Assembly: GCA_023457435.1 (NCBI GenBank)
Contig: JAEWLS010000011.1
Span: 124,001 to 188,000 of the forward strand
DNA from: Pseudomonadota bacterium
GTDB taxonomy: Bacteria > Pseudomonadota > Alphaproteobacteria > Rhizobiales > Rhizobiaceae
Reading direction: 5' to 3'
Length of the DNA stretch: 64,000 bases
The number at the start of each line of letters is the position of its first letter. Within the stretch, counting starts at the first letter, position 1. Made by a program: the position numbers and the translations under genes. A model generated the notes under the pieces. It made no database searches. It saw only the letters and a program-made list of their open reading frames with translations, and was not told the origin of the DNA. Positions 9,690-18,712 of this stretch are shown piece by piece.

Positions 9690-11540
9690 ATGTACGACGT
9701 GATCGTCATCGGCGGCGGCCATGCCGGGTCGGAGGCAGCTTCGGCCGCGGCGCGATCCGGGGCGAAGACCGCGCTCGTCACGCTCGACGCGACCAAGATC
9801 GGCACCATGTCGTGCAACCCTGCAATCGGGGGTCTCGGGAAAGGACATCTCGTACGCGAAGTCGATGCTATGGACGGCGTGATGGGACGCGCCGCCGACG
9901 GGGCCGGGATACAGTTCCGCCTCCTCAACCGCCGCAAAGGGCCTGCCGTACGCGGCCCTCGTGCACAGGCTGACCGCAAGCTATACCGGGAAGCAATCCA
10001 GGCACTGCTGGCAGAGCAGGATCTCGATATCATCGACGGGGAGGTTGTAGACCTTCTAATTGACGGCGCGCAGATAGAAGGGGTGCGGACCGCCGATGGC
10101 GCCGAGCACCGCTGCGGTGCCGTTGTGATCACGACCGGGACCTTCCTCCGCGGCGTGATCCATATCGGCGAAGAGTCCTGGTCCGCCGGTCGGATGAACG
10201 AGGCCGCCGCGAACGCGATCTCTTCGCGCATCGCAGCGGCCGGCTTTCGGCTGGGGCGCCTCAAGACCGGCACGCCGGCCAGATTGGACGGTCGGACCAT
10301 CGACTGGGCGGGGCTGGACAAGCAGCTTGGTGACGACGAGCCGTCGCTGTTTTCGTTGATGACCGATCATGTCGCGAACGCGCAAATCGCGTGCGGCGTG
10401 ACGCGGACCACGGAACGCACGCATGCGATCATTCGTGAGAATCTGCATCGCTCGGCGATGTACGGCGGAATGATCGAAGGTATCGGCCCGCGCTATTGCC
10501 CGTCGATCGAGGACAAGGTTGTCAAGTTCGGTGATCGAGACGGCCACCAGGTATTCCTCGAACCAGAAGGCCTGGATGACGACACGGTGTATCCGAACGG
10601 CATATCGACGTCGCTGCCGCGCGATGTGCAGGCGGGCTTCATTGCGTCGATACCGGGTCTCGAGCGCGCCACGATTCTCCAACCAGGATACGCGATCGAG
10701 TACGATCATATCGACCCGCGCGATCTCAACGCGACGCTCGAGGCGCGTGCGGTGCGGGGGCTTTTCCTGGCGGGCCAGATTAACGGGACAACAGGCTACG
10801 AAGAGGCGGCGGCGCAGGGTCTTGTAGCCGGCATCAACGCGGCGCGTCGCGCAGGTGGCGCCGAACCTGTGGAATTCAGCCGCACGCAATCTTACATCGG
10901 CGTCATGCTCGACGATCTGACGCGCGCGGGCGTCACGGAGCCATATCGCATGTTCACGTCGCGCGCGGAGTATCGGCTTTCCCTGCGCGCGGACAATGCG
11001 GACGAGCGGCTCACGCCCATGGCGGAGAGGCTGGGCGTGGTATCCTCGGAGCGATCCGCCCGGTTCGCCGAACGTTGTGCGCAATACTCAGCGGCGCGGA
11101 CGCTTGCGAAAAGCCTGGTCGTCACCCCGACCGAAGCGCGTGCGCACGGCCTGGAGCTGAACCTAGACGGCGTCCGCCGCTCGGCGTTCGATTTGCTGGC
11201 GCGACCCGACCTATCGGTTGCACGCCTCTCGCAGATCTGGCCCGAGCTATCGGCGCTGACGCCGCTTGTCGCGGAAGCGCTGGAGACAGAGGCGCGCTAT
11301 GCGGTCTACCTCGAGCGGCAGGACAGAGAGATTGCCGAGATCCGCCGCGAGGAGGCCACCGCCATTGGCGATGAGCTCGACTATGCAGCGATCGCGGGGC
11401 TATCAAACGAGCTGCGGCAGAAGCTGGCGCTGCGGCGGCCAAGAACGATCGCCGACGCGCAGCGTATCGATGGCATGACGCCTGCTGCCCTGGCGCTGAT
11501 CATTGCATCAGTTCGGTCCAGTCCGCGAGAAGCGGCTTGA
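9690..11540 (+). CDS. mnmG: tRNA uridine 5-carboxymethylaminomethyl modification enzyme MnmG (GidA)
   Basis: I start at the ATG of 9690, which has GGAG six bases upstream, rather than the GTG at 9684; 616 residues. N-terminal FAD motif VIGGGHAGSEAA (residues 7-18), followed by the GidA signatures GPRAQADRKLYR and RLKTGTPARLDGRTIDW. The central TGYEEAAAQGLVAGINAA is intact, as is the C-terminal helical domain that contacts MnmE. It uses FAD and methylene-THF with MnmE to modify U34. Confidence 0.96.
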   Translation: MYDVIVIGGGHAGSEAASAAARSGAKTALVTLDATKIGTMSCNPAIGGLGKGHLVREVDAMDGVMGRAADGAGIQFRLLNRRKGPAVRGPRAQADRKLYREAIQALLAEQDLDIIDGEVVDLLIDGAQIEGVRTADGAEHRCGAVVITTGTFLRGVIHIGEESWSAGRMNEAAANAISSRIAAAGFRLGRLKTGTPARLDGRTIDWAGLDKQLGDDEPSLFSLMTDHVANAQIACGVTRTTERTHAIIRENLHRSAMYGGMIEGIGPRYCPSIEDKVVKFGDRDGHQVFLEPEGLDDDTVYPNGISTSLPRDVQAGFIASIPGLERATILQPGYAIEYDHIDPRDLNATLEARAVRGLFLAGQINGTTGYEEAAAQGLVAGINAARRAGGAEPVEFSRTQSYIGVMLDDLTRAGVTEPYRMFTSRAEYRLSLRADNADERLTPMAERLGVVSSERSARFAERCAQYSAARTLAKSLVVTPTEARAHGLELNLDGVRRSAFDLLARPDLSVARLSQIWPELSALTPLVAEALETEARYAVYLERQDREIAEIRREEATAIGDELDYAAIAGLSNELRQKLALRRPRTIADAQRIDGMTPAALALIIASVRSSPREAA

Positions 11541-12187
11541 ACGCCAGGCACGCAGAGCTTGAGGCGGCCGTCGACGGACATGTTTCACGTGAAACGCTCG
11601 ATTCGCTCGAAGCGTTCGAGCGCGAGTTCCTGCGCTGGTCTGCCAAGATCAATCTGATTGCTTCGTCAACGGCGGCAGACCTTTGGAATCGACACATTCT
11701 GGATAGCGCCGGCATCTTGAAGCTGGTCCCCGCCGATGCTCGGCGGTTTGTCGATCTGGGCTCCGGGGGCGGATTTCCCGGTGTGGTTCTTGCGATTCTT
11801 CTGAAGGACCGCCCCGGAACCCAGATGACCCTGATCGAAAGCAACGCCAAGAAGGCGGCGTTCTTGCGAACCGCTCTGGGAGTCGCACATGCTAAGGGGG
11901 TCGTCGAGGTTGCCCGGGTAGAGCAGTCGAAAGCCCGAGCTGCGCAGTTCGACGTCGTCACTGCGCGAGCTCTTGCGCCGCTTCCAATGCTTCTCGAACT
12001 CTCAGAGCCGTGGCTGTGTTCGGGCGCAGTTGGCCTCTTTCATAAAGGGCGGGATTATGAACGGGAGGTTAAAGATGCGCGAGACGCGTGGACTCTCGAT
12101 CTGGTAAAACATCCCGGAACCGCAGATGCAGAGAGCGTGGTGCTCGAAATCAGGCATCTCGCGCGCAAGCCGCAGGCACAGGCATGA
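11537..12187 (+). CDS. rsmG: 16S rRNA (guanine527-N7)-methyltransferase RsmG (GidB)
   Basis: 216 residues from a TTG that overlaps the mnmG stop (TTGA). SAM-binding motif VDLGSGGGFPG near residues 71-81 and the upstream SAKINLIASS / RHILDSAG segment are typical. It methylates G527 of 16S rRNA. A parS-like palindrome at 11581-11596 is embedded in its N-terminal codons (HVSRET). Its stop overlaps the parA start (ATGA), so mnmG-rsmG-parA are coupled. Confidence 0.94.
   Translation: MNARHAELEAAVDGHVSRETLDSLEAFEREFLRWSAKINLIASSTAADLWNRHILDSAGILKLVPADARRFVDLGSGGGFPGVVLAILLKDRPGTQMTLIESNAKKAAFLRTALGVAHAKGVVEVARVEQSKARAAQFDVVTARALAPLPMLLELSEPWLCSGAVGLFHKGRDYEREVKDARDAWTLDLVKHPGTADAESVVLEIRHLARKPQAQA
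11581..11596. other. parS site inside rsmG
   Basis: TGTTTCACGTGAAACG differs from parS only in the last base. It encodes VSRET at residues about 16-20 of RsmG. It is the closest parS to parAB, about 0.6 kb upstream of parA. Confidence 0.85.
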
Positions 12188-12972
12188 CAGCTCGCATCAT
12201 CACAATCGCCAACCAAAAGGGCGGCGTCGGCAAGACCACGACAGCGATCAATCTCGCCACCGCACTCGCGGCCATTGGCGAACAGGTCCTGATCATCGAC
12301 CTCGATCCGCAGGGCAATGCAAGTACCGGGCTGGGCATCGACCGCAATGAGCGCGACGTTTCATCCTATGACCTCATGGTGGGTGAAGCCGATATCGCCA
12401 CCGCGTCCATCCCCACCGCCGTTCCCGGCCTCGCCATCATCCCATCGACAATGGATCTCCTCGGCGTCGAGATGGAGATATCGGCTCAGCCGGACCGTGT
12501 GCTGAAGCTTCGCAACGCGCTTCGGGACGCCGGCGGGGGCGACCGATTCGGATACGTGCTGATCGATTGCCCGCCTTCGCTCAACCTGTTGACGCTGAAC
12601 GCCATGGCTGCGGCCGATTCCGTGCTGGTCCCGCTGCAGTGCGAGTTCTTCGCTCTCGAGGGCCTGTCACAGCTGCTCACTACAGTCGACCGCGTCAGAG
12701 GCTCGATCAATCCGCGGCTGACGATCCAGGGGATCGTCATGACCATGTACGACGGCCGGAACAATCTGGCGAACCAGGTGGTGGAAGACGTTCGTGCGCA
12801 TATGGGGGACAAGGTCTACCAGACGATCATCCCCCGTAATGTCCGCGTTTCCGAAGCCCCGTCGTACGGTAAACCGGCACTTCTCTATGACCTGAAATGC
12901 GCGGGCAGTCAGGCCTATCTGCAGCTGGCTTCGGAAGTGATCCGGCGCGAGCGGCAGCTCAAGGCAGCTTGA
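12184..12972 (+). CDS. parA: Chromosome partitioning ATPase ParA
   Basis: 262 residues from the ATG overlapping the rsmG stop; an in-frame extension to 12088 is out of character. Deviant Walker A KGGVGKTTTAINLA around residues 11-24, Walker A' DLDPQGNASTGLG and Walker B VLIDCPPSLNLLT are present. This ParA/Soj ATPase forms the nucleoid-bound gradient that moves ParB-parS complexes. It is followed 28 bp later by parB. Confidence 0.95.
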   Translation: MTARIITIANQKGGVGKTTTAINLATALAAIGEQVLIIDLDPQGNASTGLGIDRNERDVSSYDLMVGEADIATASIPTAVPGLAIIPSTMDLLGVEMEISAQPDRVLKLRNALRDAGGGDRFGYVLIDCPPSLNLLTLNAMAAADSVLVPLQCEFFALEGLSQLLTTVDRVRGSINPRLTIQGIVMTMYDGRNNLANQVVEDVRAHMGDKVYQTIIPRNVRVSEAPSYGKPALLYDLKCAGSQAYLQLASEVIRRERQLKAA

Positions 12973-13000
12973 TCCGGCGGCGTAACGAAGAGTGGGCGCG

Positions 13001-13876
13001 ATGAACGAAGATCCCAGCAGAAAGCGATTGGGGCGGGGTTTGGCCGCCCTTATCGGCGAGATGGATCGTCCAATCGACGAACCGGTGAAGCAGGCCTCGC
13101 CCGACCGGACCGTTCCGATCGCCTTTGTGACGGCAAATCCGCGCAACCCGCGCCGCAGCTTCGCGGATGCCGACCTCGCCGACCTCGCGCAGTCCATTCG
13201 CGAGCATGGCATCGTCCAGCCCGTCGTCGTTCGGCCGACCAGCCGCGATCAGTATGAAATCATCGCCGGCGAGCGGCGCTGGCGCGCGGCGCAGCGTGCA
13301 GGACTCACCGACCTTCCCGTCATCGTTCGCGATGTCGACGATCGCGTCGCGCTCGAGCTCGCCATCGTCGAAAATGTCCAGCGCGCCGACCTCAACCCCG
13401 TGGAAGAGGCGATGGGCTATCAGCAGCTCGTCGACCAGCACAATTATACCCAGGCCGATCTGGCACAGGTGATCGGCAAGAGCCGAAGCCATGTAGCCAA
13501 CACGCTGCGCCTGCTCAAACTGCCTGAGGTGATCCGCGACATGCTCGTCGACGGATCGCTTTCGGCCGGTCATGCACGGACGCTGGTCACAAGCGACGAC
13601 CCGGCCGCGCTTGCACGCCGGATCATCGAGGAAGGTCTGTCGGTGCGACAGGCCGAGGCGCTGGCCCAGTCTCCGGAGCCGGGGAGTACCAGGGAGGCGC
13701 CGGCGCAGCGCGTCCAGAAGGACGCAGACACCCTCGCCCTGGAGAAGCTTCTGAGCGACGCCACCGGCCTTAAGGTCTTGATTTCACACCGAAATCGGGG
13801 CGGCGAGGTCAAGATCGCCTACTCCACTCTCGAGCAGCTCGACTCGCTCTGCCGAAAGCTCAACCCTGGAAGCTAA
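13001..13876 (+). CDS. parB: Chromosome partitioning protein ParB
   Basis: 291 residues starting at the ATG of 13001 (MNEDPSRKRLGRGLAALIG). N-terminal box KRLGRGLAAL binds ParA; the CTP-binding domain shows NPRNPRRSF and GERRWRAAQRAG; the helix-turn-helix has TQADLAQVIGKSRSHVANTLRLLKLP; a C-terminal dimer domain follows. ParB is a CTP-dependent clamp loading at parS. Four parS-like sites occur within 8 kb upstream. Its stop overlaps that of the convergent holA. Confidence 0.95.
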   Translation: MNEDPSRKRLGRGLAALIGEMDRPIDEPVKQASPDRTVPIAFVTANPRNPRRSFADADLADLAQSIREHGIVQPVVVRPTSRDQYEIIAGERRWRAAQRAGLTDLPVIVRDVDDRVALELAIVENVQRADLNPVEEAMGYQQLVDQHNYTQADLAQVIGKSRSHVANTLRLLKLPEVIRDMLVDGSLSAGHARTLVTSDDPAALARRIIEEGLSVRQAEALAQSPEPGSTREAPAQRVQKDADTLALEKLLSDATGLKVLISHRNRGGEVKIAYSTLEQLDSLCRKLNPGS

Positions 13877-14916
13877 CCGCGGCTGCGACGACTCATCTCG
13901 ACACCGATGCCGAGCAGCACCTGCCGCGTGATCGCTCGCGCCAGGTCCGGACGGCGGCGCGTTTCCAGGACGGCAGCCTGAAGGCGGTCGAGAATGCGCG
14001 CAAACCCGGCCGCGTCGAGCGCCGCAAGAGCGCGCTCCACCAGCGCCTTACGGGCGAAAAACACCGGTGGCCGCGCCGAGGCGACCGCGGCGGTCGCCGA
14101 TTTGCCTTCGCGCTCCATGGCATCGCGCATGGTCAGCAGCGACTGTACCTGGCGCTGTGCCGAACCCAACAGCGCGAAGGGTGCGGCGCCCGCGCCCACC
14201 AGCTGCGCGAAGACTGCGTCGAACTCGCCAACGCGTCCGCCGAGCGCGGCATCGACGACGTCGTCGGCAGACACGCCGGATGCGTCCCCAGTGGCGGCAT
14301 AGACGTCGCCGAGCTCCACCTTCTGCCTGCCCATACAGTAGAGCACCAGCTTTTCGAGTTCCGCGCGACTTGCCAGCCGATCGCCGCCGAGGACGGACTT
14401 CAATGCCGCGCGTGCCTCAAGGCCTATGGCCAGCCCGGCCTTGCTCAGCTCATCGTCGATCAGCCGGTCGACCGACCGCGCATCATCGGCGTAGCAGGGC
14501 AGCGCCATGCCCACTGCCGCAGCTTCGACCGTCGCGCGCAGAGCGGAGCCCTTCTTGAGGTCGCCCGCCTCGACCAGGATGGCGGCATCCTGCGGCGGGT
14601 CGTCGGCCAGCGATTTCAACGCTTCGGCAAGAGGCTTCTCGTTCGCGATGTCCGTTACCCAGATCAACCGCCGGGCGGCGAACATCGCAACGGTTCGCGC
14701 CTCGTCGACTAGCCTGCCCGGATCGCCTGCGAGCGACGCAGCATCGAGGCGCACGACGCTGAACGGATCATCGAGCGGAACGCCTTGTACGGCCGCAAAC
14801 TTCCGGGCGCGCTCGGAGACAAGTCCGCGATCTGGCCCGTATATCAAGACGATGCGCGTCGCGGGGTCGGGGCGGACGAGCCAGCTGTCGACCTCGTGTG
14901 CCTTGCGCTGTGCCAT
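13873..14916 (-). CDS. holA: DNA polymerase III delta subunit
   Basis: 347 residues. Starts MAQRKAHEVDSWL; contains IVLIYGPDRGLVSER near residue 21 (degenerate nucleotide loop as in HolA), and a middle region ALIxxLDDDPP-like LADDPPQDAAILVEAG. The delta subunit opens the beta clamp inside the clamp loader. In many relatives lptE and leuS lie upstream; here pyk is upstream instead. It overlaps parB tail-to-tail at 13873-13876. Confidence 0.88.
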   Translation of the reverse strand: MAQRKAHEVDSWLVRPDPATRIVLIYGPDRGLVSERARKFAAVQGVPLDDPFSVVRLDAASLAGDPGRLVDEARTVAMFAARRLIWVTDIANEKPLAEALKSLADDPPQDAAILVEAGDLKKGSALRATVEAAAVGMALPCYADDARSVDRLIDDELSKAGLAIGLEARAALKSVLGGDRLASRAELEKLVLYCMGRQKVELGDVYAATGDASGVSADDVVDAALGGRVGEFDAVFAQLVGAGAAPFALLGSAQRQVQSLLTMRDAMEREGKSATAAVASARPPVFFARKALVERALAALDAAGFARILDRLQAAVLETRRRPDLARAITRQVLLGIGVEMSRRSRG

Positions 14917-14931
14917 CAGCAGTCCCGCACC

Positions 14932-16365
14932 TCACCCGCGCGAGGGCGAGGCACCGACATAGGCAATGCGCAGCATATTGGTGGCGCCCGGCGTGCGCAG
15001 CGGCACGCCTGCGGTGATGATGATGCGGTCACCGGGCTGCCCAAAGCTTTCATCGGCGGCGATTCGGCAAGCGCGCTCCACCATGTCGTCCAGGTCGGCG
15101 GCGTCCGGGCTGACGACGCAGTGCGTGCCCCACAGTATGGCGAGCCGCCGCGCGGTCGAGAGCACCGGAGACAGGGCGACGATGGGTACGGCCGGCCGTT
15201 CGCGCGCCGCCCGCAGACCCGTCGTCCCGGAAGCGGTGTAGGTCACGATCGCAGAGGCCTTCAGCGTCTCGGCGATCTGGCGGGCCGCGAGGGAGATGGC
15301 GTCGGGGCCCGTGGCCTCCGGTTCCGAGCGCTGCGCGTTGATGATACCGTAGTAAAGCGGGTCGCGCTCGACCTGGACGGCGATCGAGTTCATCATCGCC
15401 ACCGCCTCGACCGGATACTCCCCGGCAGCGGACTCGGCCGAAAGCATGATGGCGTCCGCCCCTTCGAACACCGCGATGGAGACGTCCGACACCTCGGCGC
15501 GTGTCGGAACCGGCGCCGAGACCATCGATTCGAGCATCTGCGTGGCGACGACGACCGGCTTACCGGCGCGCCGGCAGGCCCGCGTGATCTGCTTCTGGAT
15601 GCCCGGGACCGCCTCGAGCGGCATCTCGACGCCGAGATCGCCGCGCGCCACCATCAACGCATCCGAAAGCTCGATGATCTCGGCAAGGCGCGCAACCGCT
15701 TGCGGCTTTTCGATCTTCGAGAGGATGGCGGCCCGGCCGCGGGCCAGTTTGCGGGCTTCGGCAATGTCCTCGGGACGCTGGATGAACGAGAGCGCCAGCC
15801 AGTCGACGCCGGCCTCGAGGACCGCCTCCAGATCGCGACGGTCCTTCTCGGTCAAAGCGCCTACAGGAAGGTCGGTGTCCGGAAGGCCGACGCCCTTTCG
15901 ATCCGAGATCTTGCTTCCGGATACGACGACGCAGCGCATCGACTTGCCATCGGTGGATACGCAGCGCAGTTGCAACCGGCCGTCGTCGATCAACAGGCGA
16001 TCGCCAACAGCGACCGCGCGCAGTATTTCCGGATGCGGCAGGTGCACCCGCGTCGCATCGCCGGGTGCCGGATCGTCATCCAGCACGAACTCCTGGCCGA
16101 CGGAGAGGGCTTCGGAGCCGTTCCTGAACTTGCCGACGCGAAGCTTCGGGCCCTGAAGGTCGGCAAGAATGCCGATCGGCCGACCGAGTTCGTTCTCGAC
16201 GCTGCGGATCCGGCGCACCAGGGTGCGCATCGCCTCGTGCTCGGTATGGCTCATGTTGATGCGGAAAAGATCTGCCCCGGCCTCGAACAAAGCGCGGATC
16301 ATCTTCTCTTCGGACGAGGCAGGCCCCAGCGTCGCGAGTATCTTGACCTTGCGGGTGCGCCTCAT
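14932..16365 (-). CDS. pyk: Pyruvate kinase
   Basis: 477 residues from the ATG at 16365; the longer open frame upstream is not pyruvate kinase sequence. MRRTRKVKILATLGPASSE opens the TIM barrel; RINMSHTEHEAM, ILADLQGPKLRVGKF, the lysine in ILSKIEKPQA, VARGDLGVEMPLEAV and the VATQMLESM / SDVSIAVFEGADAIMLSAESA block form the active site. It converts PEP and ADP to pyruvate and ATP. It lies 17 bp after the DUF1036 gene, an arrangement shared by relatives. The allosteric C-terminal domain is complete. Confidence 0.95.
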   Translation of the reverse strand: MRRTRKVKILATLGPASSEEKMIRALFEAGADLFRINMSHTEHEAMRTLVRRIRSVENELGRPIGILADLQGPKLRVGKFRNGSEALSVGQEFVLDDDPAPGDATRVHLPHPEILRAVAVGDRLLIDDGRLQLRCVSTDGKSMRCVVVSGSKISDRKGVGLPDTDLPVGALTEKDRRDLEAVLEAGVDWLALSFIQRPEDIAEARKLARGRAAILSKIEKPQAVARLAEIIELSDALMVARGDLGVEMPLEAVPGIQKQITRACRRAGKPVVVATQMLESMVSAPVPTRAEVSDVSIAVFEGADAIMLSAESAAGEYPVEAVAMMNSIAVQVERDPLYYGIINAQRSEPEATGPDAISLAARQIAETLKASAIVTYTASGTTGLRAARERPAVPIVALSPVLSTARRLAILWGTHCVVSPDAADLDDMVERACRIAADESFGQPGDRIIITAGVPLRTPGATNMLRIAYVGASPSRG

Positions 16366-16382
16366 CCTGTCCTGGCCTATGG

Positions 16383-16862
16383 CTATGGTCTGGTCGTGAC
16401 GGCGGCAGTGCCGCCTTCGCCGGGACCGTCGGTCAGCTGAACCATCCAGCTCGACTGCTCGCCCGTATCGTATTCCTGGAAACCGACGCGCTGAAACCCG
16501 CGCGCGAAGCAGTCGGCGACCCCGGCAATCTTGAACTCGCGCTCGGCCACGCACATGTTGATGTTGCCTTCCCAACGGCCGCCGCGCTCGGCGTCCTCGG
16601 CGTATAGATAGTAATAGCGCGACGACAGCGCCCCTTCGATGAGCGTCTTGCATGTCGATCCGTCGACATGCCACCAGCCCTCGGTGACCCATCCGGACGC
16701 CGCACGATAGCCGATCGAGACCCCGACCAGGTTCTGCGTCGCGTTGCAGACGCGGAAGTCGGCATGCGCCGGAGCCGTCGCGACAGCCGTGGCCACACCG
16801 CCGCCGAAAACGACGAGCACGGCAGCAGCGAGCCGGCGCAGCACTCCCTTCGCACCAGCCAT
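16383..16862 (-). CDS. DUF1036 family secreted protein
   Basis: 159 residues from the ATG at 16862, chosen because AGAGG sits 7 bases upstream and a clean signal peptide results (RR then AAAVLVVFGGGVATAVATAPAHA, cleavage about residue 36). The mature part begins DFRVCNATQNLVGVSIGYR and has four cysteines, which are typical of DUF1036. A start at 16892 is also possible. The family's function is unknown. It precedes pyk, and the conserved pairing suggests co-transcription. Confidence 0.85.
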   Translation of the reverse strand: MAGAKGVLRRLAAAVLVVFGGGVATAVATAPAHADFRVCNATQNLVGVSIGYRAASGWVTEGWWHVDGSTCKTLIEGALSSRYYYLYAEDAERGGRWEGNINMCVAEREFKIAGVADCFARGFQRVGFQEYDTGEQSSWMVQLTDGPGEGGTAAVTTRP

Positions 16863-17113
16863 CGACGAACCTCTGATCGCGAAAATCAGCATTTCTCCCG
16901 GTCCTTTTCGGAAAACTGCGCGCGGCTGTCAACGCGATGCGCCGCAGGCCACTCGGCGAAGCCGGAAATAAGTTTCAATCGGTTCGACATATGCCCGGTC
17001 CCGCCGCGACTGCGGCCCGGAAGCGACTTGCTCGGCAAGATTGTCCAAACAACGGCATTGCCGCGCAGGCGGTGCTGTGAAAGGTACCGAGGACCGCAAC
17101 GCAGAATCTCTCC

Positions 17114-17911
17114 ATGACCCGCGCAGCGCTGTTTCCGCCATACGAAGTCATCGACGGCGACCGCAGCCTCGGGCTCGTCCTGGTCGCAGACCACGCGCGC
17201 AACGCGCTGCCGGAGGAGTATGGCGACCTCGGCCTGCCGGCATCCGAATTCGAGCGGCACATCGCCTATGACATCGGCGTCGAGCACGTCATCCGGGAGC
17301 TCGCACGTCTCACCCGCGCACCGGCCGTCTTCGCGACGTTCTCCCGGTTGCTCATCGACCCGAACCGCGGCGACGACGATCCGACGCTGATCCGCCAAGT
17401 CTATGACGGAACCATCATCCCGGCAAACTACCCGATGCCGGAGGACGAACGCGAGCGGCGCCTGGAGAACTATTACCGACCCTATCACGACGCCGTGGGC
17501 GCCATGATCGCCTCGGTGCACGAGGCCAGCGGCGGCGCGCCGTTCGTCTTCTCCGTGCATTCCTTCACACCGAAGATGCAGGGGCGGACGCGGCCGTGGC
17601 ATGTCGGAATATTGTGGGACAATGACGGCAGGGCCGCTGTGCCGCTGATCGAGATGCTCGCGGCCGAGCCAGGGATCGTCGCCGGCGACAACGAGCCCTA
17701 CGACGGCGCGCTGAAGGGCGACACCATGTACAAGCATTGCAGCGTCAACGGCTTCGCCCATGCGCTCATCGAGCTTCGACAAGATCTTATCGGCTCCTCA
17801 ACCGAGGCAATCGCCTGGGCGCGGCGACTGGCCCCGATTCTTGACGCGGTGAACCGCCGTCCCGATATCCACGAGGTGCGGCTATTCGGGTCGCGCACCG
17901 GGCCGATCTGA
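17114..17911 (+). CDS. N-formylglutamate amidohydrolase family protein
   Basis: 265 residues. VLVADHARNALP near residue 23 corresponds to the His/Asn metal-site strand, LLIDPNRGDDDPTL to the Asp-Arg motif, and FSVHSFTPKMQG to the second metal His of the HutG/FGase family. The family hydrolyses N-formylglutamate to formate and glutamate, but this paralogue occurs away from histidine-degradation genes, so its substrate may differ. It is followed by DUF1244 and gapR, a conserved alphaproteobacterial order. Confidence 0.85.
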   Translation: MTRAALFPPYEVIDGDRSLGLVLVADHARNALPEEYGDLGLPASEFERHIAYDIGVEHVIRELARLTRAPAVFATFSRLLIDPNRGDDDPTLIRQVYDGTIIPANYPMPEDERERRLENYYRPYHDAVGAMIASVHEASGGAPFVFSVHSFTPKMQGRTRPWHVGILWDNDGRAAVPLIEMLAAEPGIVAGDNEPYDGALKGDTMYKHCSVNGFAHALIELRQDLIGSSTEAIAWARRLAPILDAVNRRPDIHEVRLFGSRTGPI

Positions 17912-17926
17912 GCCGAGGAGCATCGC

Positions 17927-18235
17927 ATGACAGAGCTGCCGCCGGAACAGCAACGCGACTTCGAGGCAGCCGCCTTTCGCCGCCTCGTGCAGCACCTTCG
18001 CGAGCGCAGCGACGTTCAGAACATCGATCTGATGAATCTCGCGGGCTTCTGCCGCAACTGCCTTTCCAACTGGTATCGCGACGCCGCCAACGCGTCCGGC
18101 GTGGCGATGGACAAGGAGACGTCGCGGCAGATCGTCTACGGCATGCCGTATGCGGAATGGCAGGCGATGCACCAGCGCGAGGCAAGCGACGCGCAGAAGG
18201 CGGCATTCGCGGACGCACGGCCGAAGGATCATTGA
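17927..18235 (+). CDS. DUF1244 family protein
   Basis: 102 residues. The core NIDLMNLAGFCRNCLSNWY with CxxC near residues 42-45, and YGMPYAEWQAMHQ further on, identify DUF1244. Function unknown; the small size and paired cysteines would allow metal binding. It lies 15 bp after the N-formylglutamate amidohydrolase gene, probably in the same transcript. Confidence 0.88.
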   Translation: MTELPPEQQRDFEAAAFRRLVQHLRERSDVQNIDLMNLAGFCRNCLSNWYRDAANASGVAMDKETSRQIVYGMPYAEWQAMHQREASDAQKAAFADARPKDH

Positions 18236-18343
18236 GGACAACGGGGACGCGGCGCACTGCCGCTTGACCGGCCCGGATGGCTGCGGCATCGAACCGGCCA
18301 ACCGCCGACACGAGTCGGCCAGCACGAGACCCGGAGAACCGAC

Positions 18344-18604
18344 GTGGCCGACGACGTAACCGACAGCGCCCAGACCGTTGCCGCGAGCCAGCTGCGCTCC
18401 ATCATCGAGCGCATCGAGCGGCTCGAGGAGGAAAAGAAGACGATTTCCGACGACATCAAGGACGTCTATGCCGAGGCCAAGGGCACCGGCTTCGACACCA
18501 AGGCGCTGCGCTCGATCGTCCGGCTGCGCAAGAAGGACCAGAACGAGCGCCAAGAGGAAGAGGCCATCCTCGACCTCTACAAGGCCGCGCTCGGCATGGT
18601 CTGA
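18344..18604 (+). CDS. gapR: GapR family DNA-binding protein (DUF2312)
   Basis: 86 residues from a GTG start. The sequence QLRSIIERIERLEEEKKTI, VYAEAKGTGFD, LRKKDQNERQEEEAILDLY is characteristic of DUF2312. In Caulobacter this family member is GapR, which clamps overtwisted AT-rich DNA ahead of replication forks and transcription and stimulates topoisomerases. The protein is coiled-coil with a lysine-rich DNA face. Location 13 kb from the putative origin is not itself informative. Confidence 0.88.
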   Translation: MADDVTDSAQTVAASQLRSIIERIERLEEEKKTISDDIKDVYAEAKGTGFDTKALRSIVRLRKKDQNERQEEEAILDLYKAALGMV

Positions 18605-18681
18605 ACGAAACGGACGGCGCAGGCTAGCCCGGGAAATGCCCTAGAGGCCGCCGAGTGGTGCGCGGGAACCGCTCGAACGCG

Positions 18682-18706
18682 GGAACCAGCGGCCGCACAT
18701 CCCGTT
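18682..18706 (+). promoter_or_regulatory. EcfG-type promoter with no downstream gene
   Basis: GGAAC at 18682-18686, spacer of exactly 16, CGTT at 18703-18706: the consensus of the general-stress sigma factor EcfG encoded 1.3 kb away. No open frame follows before the phyR 3' end; instead there is a C-rich stretch and a strong hairpin. This suggests a small RNA. Confidence 0.75.
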
Positions 18707-18712
18707 ACGTCG

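Noticed and set aside
16366..16932. N-terminal extension of pyruvate kinase to 16932
   Set aside because: The extra frame overlaps the DUF1036 gene, is Arg/Gly-rich, and the enzyme's normal start MRRTRKVKI is at 16365.
18665..18690. First GGAAC at 18665 as an EcfG promoter
   Set aside because: No CGTT occurs 15-18 bases downstream; the correct spacing belongs to the second GGAAC at 18682.
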